From the NCBI GenBank assembly GCA_051656605.1, contig JBOGCF010000026.1:1-64000 (forward strand): DNA of 64,000 bases. Reading direction: 5' to 3'. Position 1 is the stretch's first letter; every line of letters begins with the position of its first letter. Below are positions 43,309 to 52,826 of this stretch, piece after piece. Position numbers and translations under genes: made by a program. Source of the stretch: UBA12018 sp051656605 (GTDB lineage: Bacteria > Bacteroidota > Bacteroidia > Bacteroidales > CAMTPD01). A model generated the notes under the pieces. That model was not told the origin of the DNA and made no database searches. It saw nothing but the letters and a program-made list of their open reading frames with translations.

Positions 43309-44547
43309 TTACTTGTTGGCTTTGTAAAACAGCGTTGAGCAGTTGGTAGGGGCAAATACTTTGCGAGCTGTTGCTTGCACTTGTTCCGGAGTGGTAGCTC
43401 TGTAGCGAAGTACCTCGGTGTCGATGTCTTCGGCTTTGCCTACCAGTTCGTAAAAACAAAGACTCGAAGCCATGTTCGAATAGTGGATGTGTGAGAATAG
43501 GTGATTGGATTCGAACTTATTCTTCACTTTCTCCAGCTCGTTGTTGTCTACAAGTTCCTGACTCAACGCTGCGAGCTCTTCTTCAATTGCAGCATTGATG
43601 GTTTCAAGTGTATTGCCAGGCGTAGGTTTTGCCGTAACGTAGATGACACCCGGATCTATATCGCCCGAAATGTAAGCGTTTACTTCGGAGCAAAGTTGTT
43701 TGTTTTGCACCAAGTTTTGATACAAACGTGCCGAGCGGCCGTTGGCCAATACATCCGAAAGCATATCACAGGCATTGAAGTCGGCATCGGTACGTGAACA
43801 CATGTGATAGGCTTTGAACAAGGCATCAAGAGGTACATCTTTGTAAACCTCAAGGAAGCGAGCTTCTGTTTGCGGAGCTTCTTGTGCAATAGCACGAACC
43901 TTTATATCGCGTCGCGGAATCGGACCAAACCATTTCTCGGCTAGTTGTACCGCTTCTTTGAATTCGATATTTCCTGTAACGGCAACGATGGCATTGTTAG
44001 GTGCATAATGATTGTAGAAGAAAGCTTTTACATCATCTAGTGTTGCGTTTTCGATGTGAGAAAGATCTTTACCGATTGTAGGCCACATATAGGAGTGCGA
44101 CTTGTAAGCAAGCGGTTTTAGCAAGTGCGGCACATCTCCATAAGGTTGGTTTAGTACGCGTTGCTTGAATTCCTCGATTACGACATGCTTTTGTACGTCG
44201 AGTGATTTTTGAGAGAAATCGAGCGAAAGCATTCGATCCGACTCTAACCAGAAACCAATCTCTACGTTTTGTTTTGGTAAGGTAACGTAGTAGTTGGTAT
44301 AGTCGTTGTTGGTCCAGGCATTGTTCTCGCCGCCGGCAAGCTGCAAGGGTCCGTCAAAATCGGGAATGTTGATGGATCCGCCAAACATAAGGTGTTCGAA
44401 GAGGTGTGCAAAACCTGTTTGATCAGGGTCTTCATCTCTTGCGCCTACGTCATATAGCGTATTGATACATACCATTTGTGTGGTTGTATCTTTATAATGG
44501 ATCAAACGAAGGCCGTTTGCCAGTTCATGTCTGTTTATTTGTGTCAC
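43309..44547 (-). CDS. M16-family zinc peptidase
   Basis: A 412-residue peptidase of the pitrilysin/processing-peptidase family. The inverted zinc motif HLFEH lies at about residues 48-52 (GFAHLFEHLMFGG), and the distal glutamate is expected in the VVIEEFKQR region. The second half is the usual catalytically silent M16_C domain. There is no signal peptide, so it probably acts in the cytoplasm on short peptides. The start codon is GTG at 44547, which overlaps the stop of the upstream cyclophilin gene as GTGA, a typical site of coupled translation. Confidence 0.88.
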   Translation of the reverse strand: MTQINRHELANGLRLIHYKDTTTQMVCINTLYDVGARDEDPDQTGFAHLFEHLMFGGSINIPDFDGPLQLAGGENNAWTNNDYTNYYVTLPKQNVEIGFWLESDRMLSLDFSQKSLDVQKHVVIEEFKQRVLNQPYGDVPHLLKPLAYKSHSYMWPTIGKDLSHIENATLDDVKAFFYNHYAPNNAIVAVTGNIEFKEAVQLAEKWFGPIPRRDIKVRAIAQEAPQTEARFLEVYKDVPLDALFKAYHMCSRTDADFNACDMLSDVLANGRSARLYQNLVQNKQLCSEVNAYISGDIDPGVIYVTAKPTPGNTLETINAAIEEELAALSQELVDNNELEKVKNKFESNHLFSHIHYSNMASSLCFYELVGKAEDIDTEVLRYRATTPEQVQATARKVFAPTNCSTLFYKANK

Positions 44548-45224
44548 TTGTTTACGATTTTTAGTTTCATTTTTACGTCTTTCATCGGACGATCAGAGCC
44601 GTTTGTGTCTTGCTCTTGTATTTTCTCAATGGTGCGATGTCCCGAAATCACTTCTCCGAAGATTGTGTATTTCCCATCCAAATGAGGAGAGCCGCCTTCA
44701 AGTTTATATGCTTCGCGTTGTTCGGGAGTAAACTCTCCGCTGAATTTACCTTCCTCGATCATGTTGTCGAGTTCCATGTCTGTATAAATCTTACCCCAAA
44801 CAATGTAAAATTGTGATGCTGACGATGCTTTATCCGGATTTATATCGTCGGGCGTACGTGCAGCTGCAAGCATGCCTCGTTTGTGAAAGTATTTTGGGTA
44901 TACGATCTCTGCCGGAAGGGTATAACCAAGATCACCTTCTCCAAGCTCTGCGTCTGCTGTTGCATCTTTCGAATCAGGATCGCCTCCTTGAATCATAAAG
45001 TGCTTGATTACGCGATGAAACAACAATCCGTCGTAGAATTTCTCATTTACGAGTTTAATAAAGTTGTCGCGGTGTTGCGGAGTGTCGTTATAGAGTTTGA
45101 CTTTTATTTTACCTTGATTGGTCTCGATTTGAACGATGGTCTCTTTTTCTTCTGCCTGCAAATTCATAGTTCCTACGAGAGCAAACAAGATGCCGATAGT
45201 GAAATGCTTAAATAGTTTCATCAT
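44544..45224 (-). CDS. Exported peptidyl-prolyl cis-trans isomerase, cyclophilin type
   Basis: A 226-residue cyclophilin with a signal peptide (about residues 1-24, ending LQA). Conserved stretches are IVQIETNQGKIKVKLYNDTP, the catalytic GLLFHRVIKHFMIQGGDP (about residues 68-85), SSASQFYIVWG and KYTIFGEVISGH. Unlike the longer paralogue at 16993-17799 it keeps the FHRVI catalytic arginine, so it is the more likely active enzyme. It would act in periplasmic protein folding. Its stop codon overlaps the GTG start of the M16 peptidase gene. Confidence 0.92.
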   Translation of the reverse strand: MMKLFKHFTIGILFALVGTMNLQAEEKETIVQIETNQGKIKVKLYNDTPQHRDNFIKLVNEKFYDGLLFHRVIKHFMIQGGDPDSKDATADAELGEGDLGYTLPAEIVYPKYFHKRGMLAAARTPDDINPDKASSASQFYIVWGKIYTDMELDNMIEEGKFSGEFTPEQREAYKLEGGSPHLDGKYTIFGEVISGHRTIEKIQEQDTNGSDRPMKDVKMKLKIVNK

Positions 45225-45245
45225 GTTAATGCGTTAGTTGCAATA

Positions 45246-45253
45246 CAAAGATA
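45246..45253 (-). promoter_or_regulatory. -7 promoter element of the cyclophilin-M16 unit
   Basis: The minus strand reads TATCTTTG, an exact -7 match, 22 bp before the cyclophilin start. Confidence 0.55.
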
Positions 45254-45300
45254 TTAATTTTAATTAATCGAGGATAAAGCATTCACAGATAAATATCTAA

Positions 45301-45348
45301 AAAGCATCCTCTCTATTCGAATCTTAGCTCAAATAGAAAGGATGCTTT
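45301..45348 (-). terminator. Terminator of the fimbrillin-like lipoprotein gene
   Basis: A 17-bp stem (45301-45317 with 45332-45348, one mismatch) lies 24 bp past the stop. The minus-strand T-run is short (CTTTTTAG). Confidence 0.65.
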
Positions 45349-45371
45349 CAGTGTAAAACAACGAGGTATAT

Positions 45372-46286
45372 TTATTGAATAGGATAAATCGGATTACCAG
45401 TTTCGTCTACATTGTTCCAAGCATTTACATATACTTCAGCAAAGTCAATTTCATCAGCATTTACAATAGCCTTGAACAAATAGGAATTGCCCGCGCTAAG
45501 AGCTCCTGATGGAGCTGTAATTGCACTTGTATAAGTACGAGCCGCAGTTTCACCGTTGATAAGAACTGTAAAGGTTACTGCGATAGATCCTGAATAGGTA
45601 AGTGGCAGCATTGTGTATTGACAGTTCGTATTGGCAACACCCATATTAACAGGAGCTCCTAAAGTTGTAGCTGGCGTGATGACACCTGTTTGCAGATTCA
45701 TTGTTGTTCCTTCTGTGGAAGGAGCAATCGTTGCAGATACAAGCTTGTTTATTTTAATACCAGTTCCTGCTGTCAAGTTAATGATAACTTGAGTGGCACG
45801 GTGATTAAGTGTTAGAATGCAATTGGTTGGTTGCGAGGCAACTTTTGTTTCAGACACTGCCCAAAGATAATCGATGCCATTTTTAAGAGGCTCAGACTTC
45901 CCGTCGGTGAATTTTACAGGAACTGTTGTGTTATTATTTGATACAGCATAAAAGTCATATGTATTATTAGGCAAATACATATTGTACCCATTCATTCCGG
46001 CAAGAATACCAGGAGAACTGGCTTGATACAAACCAGCGGCAATTGGTGTGCCGGTTAGTTCCTTTACAGTGTCATTATAAGCATATATAAATACTTCATT
46101 CGATTGACGTAAAGGTGTTGCGGATTTCAACAGGTTTTGACTTTCAACTCCGGCATTAAAACGCACAACATAATTTCCTTTGCCGTCAGTGTCACCCGGA
46201 TTTGGATTAACATTGCAGTTGCAATCGTCATCGTCGCAAGCTGATGCTAATAGGACTAGTCCTAGTAAATAAAGAATCTTTTTCAT
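45372..46286 (-). CDS. Fimbrillin-like surface lipoprotein
   Basis: A 304-residue lipoprotein: the signal peptide ends in the lipobox LLASAC with lipidated Cys17, followed by the acidic run DDDD that favours surface export in Bacteroidota. The mature part is rich in Thr, Asn and Ala. It starts GNYVVRFNAGVESQ and contains CILTLNHRATQVIINLTAG, the arrangement seen in the fimbrillin/Mfa-like families. A C-terminal VYVNAWNNVDETGN resembles the strand-exchange end of such proteins. It probably builds or anchors a pilus-like structure, or acts alone on the surface. No usher, anchor or second fimbrial gene is adjacent. Assignment to the superfamily is by resemblance only. Confidence 0.65.
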   Translation of the reverse strand: MKKILYLLGLVLLASACDDDDCNCNVNPNPGDTDGKGNYVVRFNAGVESQNLLKSATPLRQSNEVFIYAYNDTVKELTGTPIAAGLYQASSPGILAGMNGYNMYLPNNTYDFYAVSNNNTTVPVKFTDGKSEPLKNGIDYLWAVSETKVASQPTNCILTLNHRATQVIINLTAGTGIKINKLVSATIAPSTEGTTMNLQTGVITPATTLGAPVNMGVANTNCQYTMLPLTYSGSIAVTFTVLINGETAARTYTSAITAPSGALSAGNSYLFKAIVNADEIDFAEVYVNAWNNVDETGNPIYPIQ

Positions 46287-46436
46287 AAAGCATTTGTATT
46301 AAATAAAGTAACATGTTAATGGAATTAACTCATTATCGATATTGTAATAACATGAGCTTTATATCAAAGTTTTTCATTTAAGATTAGTCTTCTTTTTTTA
46401 GCGGAGTATTTATAATTTTTACAAAGAGAATAGTCC

Positions 46437-47165
46437 TTATTTTTCTTGCAAGCGTTTAATGGCTAGATCAAGAAGCATATCGTATTTCTTAATAGTCATG
46501 CTTTGCCATCTAAGCTTAACGTCAAGTTCTTCCTCAGGCGAAAGTTGCCAATTGATGTCACTCGTTCTCATTTTCGCAGTAGTAGCATAAAGCATTAAAG
46601 CAGCGCAAACCGAGATGTTGTAGCTTTCTGTAAATCCATACATGGGCATTTTTACAAATCCGTCCGCATGCTTGATTACCTCATCCGATATACCTGTATG
46701 TTCGGTTCCGAATACAAGAGCTGTTTTCTCTGTAATATCCAGATCTTCTACCATACAGTCTTGCTCGTGAGGCATGGTCGCGATGATTTTATAACCCTCT
46801 TGTTTTAGAGTAGCAATCAGCGTAGATAGGTTGTTGCCATCGCGAGGTCCGAAACGGTGGTAATCGATCCATTTCTCGGCACCCGATGTAGGTCCCGGGC
46901 TAACTTTAAACTGGTGTTCGCGCTCGAGAATATACAGGTCTTGAATACCAAAGCAGTCACACGAGCGCATTACGGCACTAGCGTTGTGCGGGTGTTCGAT
47001 ATCTTCCAGCACAACAGTAAGGTGTTTGGTTCGGTTCTTGATGTTTTTTTCAAAAAGGCTAAGCTTATTTTCTGTACAGAACTCGCTTAGTATTTGATAG
47101 ATTTCTTGTTTTTCTTCAAACGAAAAAGAGGCCAATTTAGAAGGCTTATCTTGAATTAATGGCAT
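46437..47165 (-). CDS. TrmH-family RNA 2'-O-methyltransferase
   Basis: A 242-residue SPOUT methylase that would methylate a ribose in tRNA or rRNA. The N-terminal LTVVLEDIEHPHNASAVMRSC holds the RNA-binding Asn and Arg. The AdoMet knot is formed by ALVFGTEHTGISDE and MPMYGFTESYNISVCAALML near the C-terminus. The pattern fits TrmH (Gm18 of tRNA) better than RlmB, but the site is not certain. It lies 30 bp after the small zinc-ribbon gene on the same strand and is probably cotranscribed with it. Confidence 0.88.
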   Translation of the reverse strand: MPLIQDKPSKLASFSFEEKQEIYQILSEFCTENKLSLFEKNIKNRTKHLTVVLEDIEHPHNASAVMRSCDCFGIQDLYILEREHQFKVSPGPTSGAEKWIDYHRFGPRDGNNLSTLIATLKQEGYKIIATMPHEQDCMVEDLDITEKTALVFGTEHTGISDEVIKHADGFVKMPMYGFTESYNISVCAALMLYATTAKMRTSDINWQLSPEEELDVKLRWQSMTIKKYDMLLDLAIKRLQEK

Positions 47166-47195
47166 ATTATTTTGAAAGATTTGTTGAGTAATGTA

Positions 47196-47411
47196 TTAAA
47201 CCGTACGTTTTACGCTTCCGCTCCATGAGCAGCCTAAGCAATAAATTATTTCCGTATCGAAGCCCTCTAAAGTTTCTCCTTCCTTTGCCGGTACAATCTC
47301 ATAATCTGCAGTAACTTTTACAAGGCGTCTGTCTCCATTCTCGTTTTTGATATAAAATCCCGATATCTTGCATTGAGGACAAAGTCTATGTTTTCTTTTG
47401 CTAATCATCAT
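47196..47411 (-). CDS. Small zinc-ribbon protein of unknown function
   Basis: A 71-residue basic protein with two CxxC pairs, CPQC near residue 11 and CLGC near residue 58, separated by about 45 residues, as in a zinc ribbon. The N-terminus is rich in Lys/Arg (MMISKRKHRLC). I do not recognise a characterised family. Its position 30 bp ahead of an RNA methylase and its possible nucleic-acid binding suggest an RNA-related role, which is inference. A consensus -7 box lies 20 bp upstream. The start may be the second ATG. Confidence 0.75.
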   Translation of the reverse strand: MMISKRKHRLCPQCKISGFYIKNENGDRRLVKVTADYEIVPAKEGETLEGFDTEIIYCLGCSWSGSVKRTV

Positions 47412-47430
47412 TTTGTGTTTAGGTTCAATA

Positions 47431-47438
47431 CAAAAGTA
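47431..47438 (-). promoter_or_regulatory. -7 promoter element of the zinc-ribbon/TrmH unit
   Basis: The minus strand reads TACTTTTG, an exact -7 match, 19 bp before the zinc-ribbon start. Confidence 0.55.
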
Positions 47439-47484
47439 CTGAATAATTTAGTAAGTTCGTTCTTCTTTAAATACAATTGGTACC

Positions 47485-48375
47485 ATGCACGAACACACAA
47501 CTCATATTTTACGCGAGATAACGCCTTTGTCCGATTCCGATTGTTTCTACATCGTCGAGCGCTATAAAGGAGAGTTTACTTATCCACTTCATAATCACTT
47601 GGAGTTCGAACTTAATTACATTGAAAGTGGCACTGGTTTGCAACGGATCGTAGGAGATTCGGTAGAAACAATCGGTGCGTATGACTTGGTTTTGATTACA
47701 GGAAAAGAGCTGGAGCACACTTGGCGACAAGCCGAATGTAATTCACCGCGAATCCGAGAGATTACGATTCAGTTTTCACAAGACTTGTTGTCGAAAAGTT
47801 TTATCGATAAGAATCAGTTTGCCTCAATACGTCTTATGCTCGAGAAGGCCCAAAATGGTCTTGTCTTTCCAATGCCGGCAATCATGAAGGTGTATAGTCT
47901 TATCGATTCGATGGTTAGTGAAACGCAGGGTTTCTATACCTTCCTCAAGTTTCTGTCTATTTTATATGAATTATCAATCACAAGTGATTATAGAACCTTG
48001 TCTAGTTCGTCGTTTGCAAAAGCCGATATTACCTACGACAGTAGAAGGGTACAAAAAGTACAGAACTACCTAAAGGAGCACTATATGGATGATATTGCAT
48101 TGGAAGACTTGTCTCTGTTAGTTGGCATGACTCCTTCTGCCTTTAGTCGTTTCTTTAAGTTGCGAACCGGCAAGAATCCTACCGAGTACATTACCGAAAT
48201 CCGTTTAGGGTATGCCGCACGTATGCTTGCCGACTCCACAAAGAGTGTGGCCGAGATTTGTTACGATTGCGGGTTTAACAACTTGTCGCACTTTAACCGT
48301 ATTTTTAAACGAGATAAAGGATGTACTCCGACCGACTTTCGAGAAAACTTCCGCAAAAAGAAGATTCTGATTTAA
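47485..48375 (+). CDS. AraC-family regulator with N-terminal cupin
   Basis: A 296-residue regulator. The N-terminal half has a cupin sensor fold (HNHLEFELNYIESGTGLQRIVG, interrupted by variable loops). The C-terminal 100 residues hold the double helix-turn-helix of AraC, with DIALEDLSLLVGMTPSAFSRF and a second helix set ending in CGFNNLSHFNRIFKRDKGC. It precedes the GH130-SusC-SusD locus by about 120 bp on the same strand and may control it in response to a sugar. That link is by position only. Confidence 0.88.
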   Translation: MHEHTTHILREITPLSDSDCFYIVERYKGEFTYPLHNHLEFELNYIESGTGLQRIVGDSVETIGAYDLVLITGKELEHTWRQAECNSPRIREITIQFSQDLLSKSFIDKNQFASIRLMLEKAQNGLVFPMPAIMKVYSLIDSMVSETQGFYTFLKFLSILYELSITSDYRTLSSSSFAKADITYDSRRVQKVQNYLKEHYMDDIALEDLSLLVGMTPSAFSRFFKLRTGKNPTEYITEIRLGYAARMLADSTKSVAEICYDCGFNNLSHFNRIFKRDKGCTPTDFRENFRKKKILI

Positions 48376-48499
48376 GTACAACCCTTCATTTTGAAAATAG
48401 TAAAAGTATCACGAACTGATAAGAAAGTATTAGCGAACTTCTGCTTTGAATCAGATATTTGTAGGACTTTATTTATATAGTCCCTAAAACTATTATTTG

Positions 48500-49675
48500 A
48501 TGAAAAGTTTCAAAGAAAGAATGGAGCTCCTTTTTGCAAAGCAAGAGGTGTTGTTGAGTAAATCTCAAGTTGTACTTGAGAGTGAAAATGGTATTTATAA
48601 TCGCTGCCAAAACCCTGTGGTAACCGCTTCTCATATTCCGCTTACGTGGCGGTATGATTTTGATGAGAAACAAAATCCGTACTTGATGGAACGCATTATG
48701 ATGAACGCGGCGTTTAATGCGGGAGCTGTAAAATGGAACGATAAATACCTGTTAGTTGTGCGTGTAGAGGGTGCAGATCGTAAATCTTTCTTTGCAATAG
48801 CCGAAAGTCCGAACGGGCTTGATAATTTCCGCTTTTGGGAATACCCGATTGATCTTCCTCTCGATAATGAGGTTGAAACCAACGTATATGATATGCGCAT
48901 TACCGTGCATGAAGACGGCTGGATTTACGGAGTATTTTGTGCCGAAATGAAAGATCCGAACGCACCCGAAGGCGACTTGTCTTCAGCGTGTGCCAATGCC
49001 GGTGTGGTGCGTACCAAAGACTTTATCCAGTGGGAGCGTTTGCCAAATATTCAATCCAAGTCGCAACAGCGTAACGTGGTACTACATCCCGAATTTGTAA
49101 CCGGGAAATATGCTTTGTATACCCGTCCGCAAGACGGATTTATCGATACGGGCAAAGGCGGAGGTATTGGTTGGGCGTTGGTTGAAAACATGGAAAAGGC
49201 TGTAATTAACGAAGAACAGATCATAGACTCCCGTCACTACCATACGATCAAAGAATTAAAGAATGGTGAAGGTCCGCACCCGATAAAAACACCTAAAGGT
49301 TGGTTACATCTGGCTCATGGAGTAAGAGGTTGTGCTGCCGGGTTACGCTATGTTTTGTATTTGTATATGACATCGCTCGAAGATCCGACCAAGGTAATTG
49401 CTTCTCCCGGCGGCTACTTTATGGCTCCCGAAGGAGAGGAACGCATCGGAGATGTCTCGAATGTACTTTTCTCGAATGGCTGGATTGCCGATGAAGATGG
49501 CACGGTTTATATTTATTATGCATCGTCTGATACGCGCATGCACGTTGCAGTCTCATCAATAGATCAAATGATCGATTATTGTTTCAATACACCCGAAGAC
49601 GGCTTGTATTCAAATACTTCTGTAGACCAAATATGCAAGCTGATTGATAAAAATAAGGAAGTAATTAAAGGATAA
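48500..49675 (+). CDS. GH130 glycoside phosphorylase (mannosylglucose/mannooligosaccharide type)
   Basis: A 391-residue five-bladed beta-propeller enzyme of family GH130. It probably cleaves a beta-1,4-mannosyl bond with inorganic phosphate to give alpha-mannose-1-phosphate; the closest functional class is 4-O-beta-mannosyl-glucose phosphorylase. Family segments visible are NPVVTASHIPLTWRYD, NAAFNAGAVKWNDKYLLVVR, VYDMRITVHEDG (the likely general-acid Asp lies in this DMR, where many members have DPR), GEGPHPIKTPKGWLHLAHG and SNGWIADEDGTVYIYYASSD. The ATG at 48500 is used; a TTG one codon earlier is less likely. It has no signal peptide, so it acts in the cytoplasm. Confidence 0.88.
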   Translation: MKSFKERMELLFAKQEVLLSKSQVVLESENGIYNRCQNPVVTASHIPLTWRYDFDEKQNPYLMERIMMNAAFNAGAVKWNDKYLLVVRVEGADRKSFFAIAESPNGLDNFRFWEYPIDLPLDNEVETNVYDMRITVHEDGWIYGVFCAEMKDPNAPEGDLSSACANAGVVRTKDFIQWERLPNIQSKSQQRNVVLHPEFVTGKYALYTRPQDGFIDTGKGGGIGWALVENMEKAVINEEQIIDSRHYHTIKELKNGEGPHPIKTPKGWLHLAHGVRGCAAGLRYVLYLYMTSLEDPTKVIASPGGYFMAPEGEERIGDVSNVLFSNGWIADEDGTVYIYYASSDTRMHVAVSSIDQMIDYCFNTPEDGLYSNTSVDQICKLIDKNKEVIKG

Positions 49676-49733
49676 TGTCATAATAGTATCATATTTTGAT
49701 AAATAGCTATTAGTTCCCTGCATTGTTAGCCCA

Positions 49734-49741
49734 TACATTTG
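49734..49741 (+). promoter_or_regulatory. -7 promoter element of the susC-susD unit
   Basis: TACATTTG is an exact -7 match, 48 bp before the susC start. No clear -33 box was found at the right distance. It would allow susCD to be expressed apart from the GH130 gene. Confidence 0.4.
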
Positions 49742-49789
49742 CATTCATAATATTTTTTAATCTTAAAATCATTTGAAAAAACTAATGCT

Positions 49790-52700
49790 ATGAGAATGAA
49801 AAAGAAACTAAGTTTTCTTTTACTATTCTCTATTCTGACAACGATTGCGTTTGCTCAGAGTATGCGAACAGTAAAAGGTGTAGTGAAAGACAAAGGAGAT
49901 CAAAGTCCGATGGTCGGTGTCAATGTTTTGGTGAAAGGCACAACACACGGTACTTCTACCGATGTAGACGGCAACTACCAAATAGAAGTAGGAAACAATG
50001 CCGTTCTTGTATTCTCCTTTGTGGGGATGGGAAAACAAGAGATTCCCGTAAAGAATCAGAGCGAGATAAACGTGCTGATGACACCGGATCAAGAACTGGA
50101 AGAAGTTGTTGTTATTGGATACGGAACCATAAAGAAGAGTGATCTCACCGGAGCGGTTTCGTCCATTTCAGCTAAAGATCTACAGGCAGATGTGCAAAAG
50201 GATGTGGCTTCGGCAATGCAGGGACGTATAGCAGGTGTTTCGGTAACGTCAAGTTCAGGACAACCAGGCGGGTCTATGAACATCAATGTACGCGGACTAA
50301 GTTCGCTAGGTAATAATACTCCGCTTTATGTAATTGATGGCGTTTACGGAGATATCAATACGGTAGATCCGGAAGATATTGCTTCGCTGGAAGTATTGAA
50401 AGATGCATCGGCGGCAGCTATTTACGGATCTCGAGCAGCAAACGGTGTAGTTTTGATTACAACCAAAGGAGGGAAAAAGAGTACACCACTCACCGTCAAT
50501 GTAAATGTGTTTGGCGGTTTGCAAACAACGCCTAAGAAGTTAGACTTGCTCAACGGTGAGCAATGGGTTGGTTTATTGAATGGTGCCGGAGTCGACATCC
50601 CGATGAAAAGCTTCGAAGGCCCGGGAACAAACTGGCAAGACGAAGCCTTTCGTACGGCTCCGATGGTAAAAGCAAACCTATCTTTGAATGGTGGTACAGA
50701 CAATGCCACATACTTGGTATCTACAGGCGTTTTGTCGCAGGATGGTATCATTCGTTCTACCGATTACAGCTCATTTAATCTACGTGCTAAAACAGACTTC
50801 TCCCTATTCAACGATCATTTACGTATCGGCGAAACACTTATATTCAAGAACTCCCGCATGCGCAATTACGAAGGTGGAGTTACCAATATTTTGCGTATGC
50901 CTTCTGTTTTGCCGGTTTATGATGAAAACCGTATCGGAGGCTTTTCCGCACCGGAAACATGGATGAAGAATATGGCCAATCCGGTAGGAGAATTGATGGT
51001 AAACAACAATACCGATCATGTAACCGAAATCTTGTTAAATGCCTTTGCTGAGTTAGATCTTTACAAAGGGTTGAAATACAAACTAAATGTAGGGTATAAT
51101 AAAAACAACGGTCGCACATACAACAAGATTGGTGTCTATGACTTCGGAGTTGCCGGCAAGAACGATGCTGCCGACCTTGACGAGAGTGCTTTCTTTAGCG
51201 ATTCGTGGTTGGTAGAGAACACCTTGCACTACGATCAAACGTTTAAGAAGAATACCATTTCAGCCTTTGTCGGTTACACAGCACAAAAGGCATCCTATCG
51301 CACGTTTGGTGCAAGTCGCCTCGATTTGCCCGAAGGAACAGATGTAATCAGTGCCGGCTCTTCTTCTACACAAAAAGCTACCGGCAGTGCCAATGAGAAC
51401 TCACTCGTATCTATGCTGGGGCGTGTCAATTACAGTTATGACTCACGTTACATGATTTCGGCGTCGATACGTCGCGATGGTTCATCCCGTTTTGCCAAGG
51501 GGCATCGTTACGGTTGGTTCCCTTCGGCCTCTGTGGGTTGGAACATGCAGAATGAAAAGTTCTTTGCACCGCTAACCAAAGTGGTAGATCAATTGAAACT
51601 GAGAGCCAGTTACGGAAAACTGGGCAACCAAGACGTTGGTAATTACCTTACACAATCCATCGTTTCGTATGGGATGCACTATGTTCAAGGCGGCAGTCCG
51701 GCTTGGTGGTTGGGGCAAATACCCGGAGCAAATTGGGCATCGCCAAAAGATCTTACATGGGAAGAAACAGGAACGTTCAACTTCGGTTTCGACCTTTCGA
51801 TGTGGGACAACCGCTTCTCGATGTCGTTGGATGCTTATAAACAAGAAACCCAAAACGTATTGTTGAGCATTTCGATGCCACCATCTACCGGTATGGGTGG
51901 ATCCCCTACGATGAATGCCGGAACCATTGTAAACAAAGGTGTTGAACTAGCTTTCAACCACCGCAATACCATCAATGAATTCAACTACAACATTGGCCTG
52001 AACCTGACTACAATCAAAAATAAAGTGAAGGACGTGACAGTGGGTAACAAGCAAGAATTCTCCGGTTTCAGTCCGTGGGGCGAAGGCGTTATCTCGTGGG
52101 CAAAAGTAGGTGAGCCTATCGGTTCGTTCTATTTATTGCAAACAGACGGAATTTTCCAATCGCAGGAAGAAGTACTTGCACACAGTAAAGACGGCGTGTT
52201 GATACAAAAACAAGCCGAGCCGGGCGATATCCGTTACGTCGATTACAACGGAGACGGCAAGATTACTGTAGATGGAGACGCACAGTATGCGGGAAGTCCG
52301 TTCCCGGATCTAACGATGGGGCTACGTGCCGGACTCGACTGGAGAGGTATCGACTTTACGATGTTTTTCGACGGCACCTTCGGTAACAAAATCTACAACC
52401 ACACACGTGCCAGATCGGAACAAATGAAAGAGGTTCAGAACTTCTCTACAACTGTTCTTGATTACTGGACTCCTACCAACACAAACACCGATATGCCTCG
52501 TTTCATTCCTACCGACCCCAACAATAACGCAGAGCGTGTAAGTGATCGTTGGCTCGAAGACGGATCTTTCTTCCGATTGAAAACATTGGAACTGGGATAC
52601 ACATTGCCCGAAAATGCAGTAAGCAAGCTTCGTCTCAGTAGATTGCGTGTATATGCATCGTTCGAGAACTTATTCACCGCAACAAAGTATAAAGGTTATA

Positions 52701-52804
52701 CTCCCGACTTAGGACAATACGACGGTGTATTCACGCGTGGTGTCGATGTAGGTCGCTATCCTATTCCGCGCACCTATATGATGGGTATTCAACTTGATTT
52801 CTGA
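49790..52804 (+). CDS. SusC/RagA-type TonB-dependent outer-membrane transporter
   Basis: A 1004-residue transporter. After a signal peptide (about residues 1-23) comes a carboxypeptidase-like regulatory domain (TVKGVVKDKGDQSPMVGVNV to about 105). The TonB box/plug follows with EEVVVIGYGTIKKSDLTGAV, NVRGLSSLGNNTPLYVIDG and AAIYGSRAANGVVLITTKGG. A 22-strand barrel ends IPRTYMMGIQLDF. Such proteins import glycans or oligosaccharides together with a SusD lid, and susD follows at once. The neighbouring GH130 suggests beta-mannoside, but SusC specificity cannot be read directly. Confidence 0.94.
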   Translation: MRMKKKLSFLLLFSILTTIAFAQSMRTVKGVVKDKGDQSPMVGVNVLVKGTTHGTSTDVDGNYQIEVGNNAVLVFSFVGMGKQEIPVKNQSEINVLMTPDQELEEVVVIGYGTIKKSDLTGAVSSISAKDLQADVQKDVASAMQGRIAGVSVTSSSGQPGGSMNINVRGLSSLGNNTPLYVIDGVYGDINTVDPEDIASLEVLKDASAAAIYGSRAANGVVLITTKGGKKSTPLTVNVNVFGGLQTTPKKLDLLNGEQWVGLLNGAGVDIPMKSFEGPGTNWQDEAFRTAPMVKANLSLNGGTDNATYLVSTGVLSQDGIIRSTDYSSFNLRAKTDFSLFNDHLRIGETLIFKNSRMRNYEGGVTNILRMPSVLPVYDENRIGGFSAPETWMKNMANPVGELMVNNNTDHVTEILLNAFAELDLYKGLKYKLNVGYNKNNGRTYNKIGVYDFGVAGKNDAADLDESAFFSDSWLVENTLHYDQTFKKNTISAFVGYTAQKASYRTFGASRLDLPEGTDVISAGSSSTQKATGSANENSLVSMLGRVNYSYDSRYMISASIRRDGSSRFAKGHRYGWFPSASVGWNMQNEKFFAPLTKVVDQLKLRASYGKLGNQDVGNYLTQSIVSYGMHYVQGGSPAWWLGQIPGANWASPKDLTWEETGTFNFGFDLSMWDNRFSMSLDAYKQETQNVLLSISMPPSTGMGGSPTMNAGTIVNKGVELAFNHRNTINEFNYNIGLNLTTIKNKVKDVTVGNKQEFSGFSPWGEGVISWAKVGEPIGSFYLLQTDGIFQSQEEVLAHSKDGVLIQKQAEPGDIRYVDYNGDGKITVDGDAQYAGSPFPDLTMGLRAGLDWRGIDFTMFFDGTFGNKIYNHTRARSEQMKEVQNFSTTVLDYWTPTNTNTDMPRFIPTDPNNNAERVSDRWLEDGSFFRLKTLELGYTLPENAVSKLRLSRLRVYASFENLFTATKYKGYTPDLGQYDGVFTRGVDVGRYPIPRTYMMGIQLDF

Positions 52805-52826
52805 TAATCTACTTAATCTATTCGAT

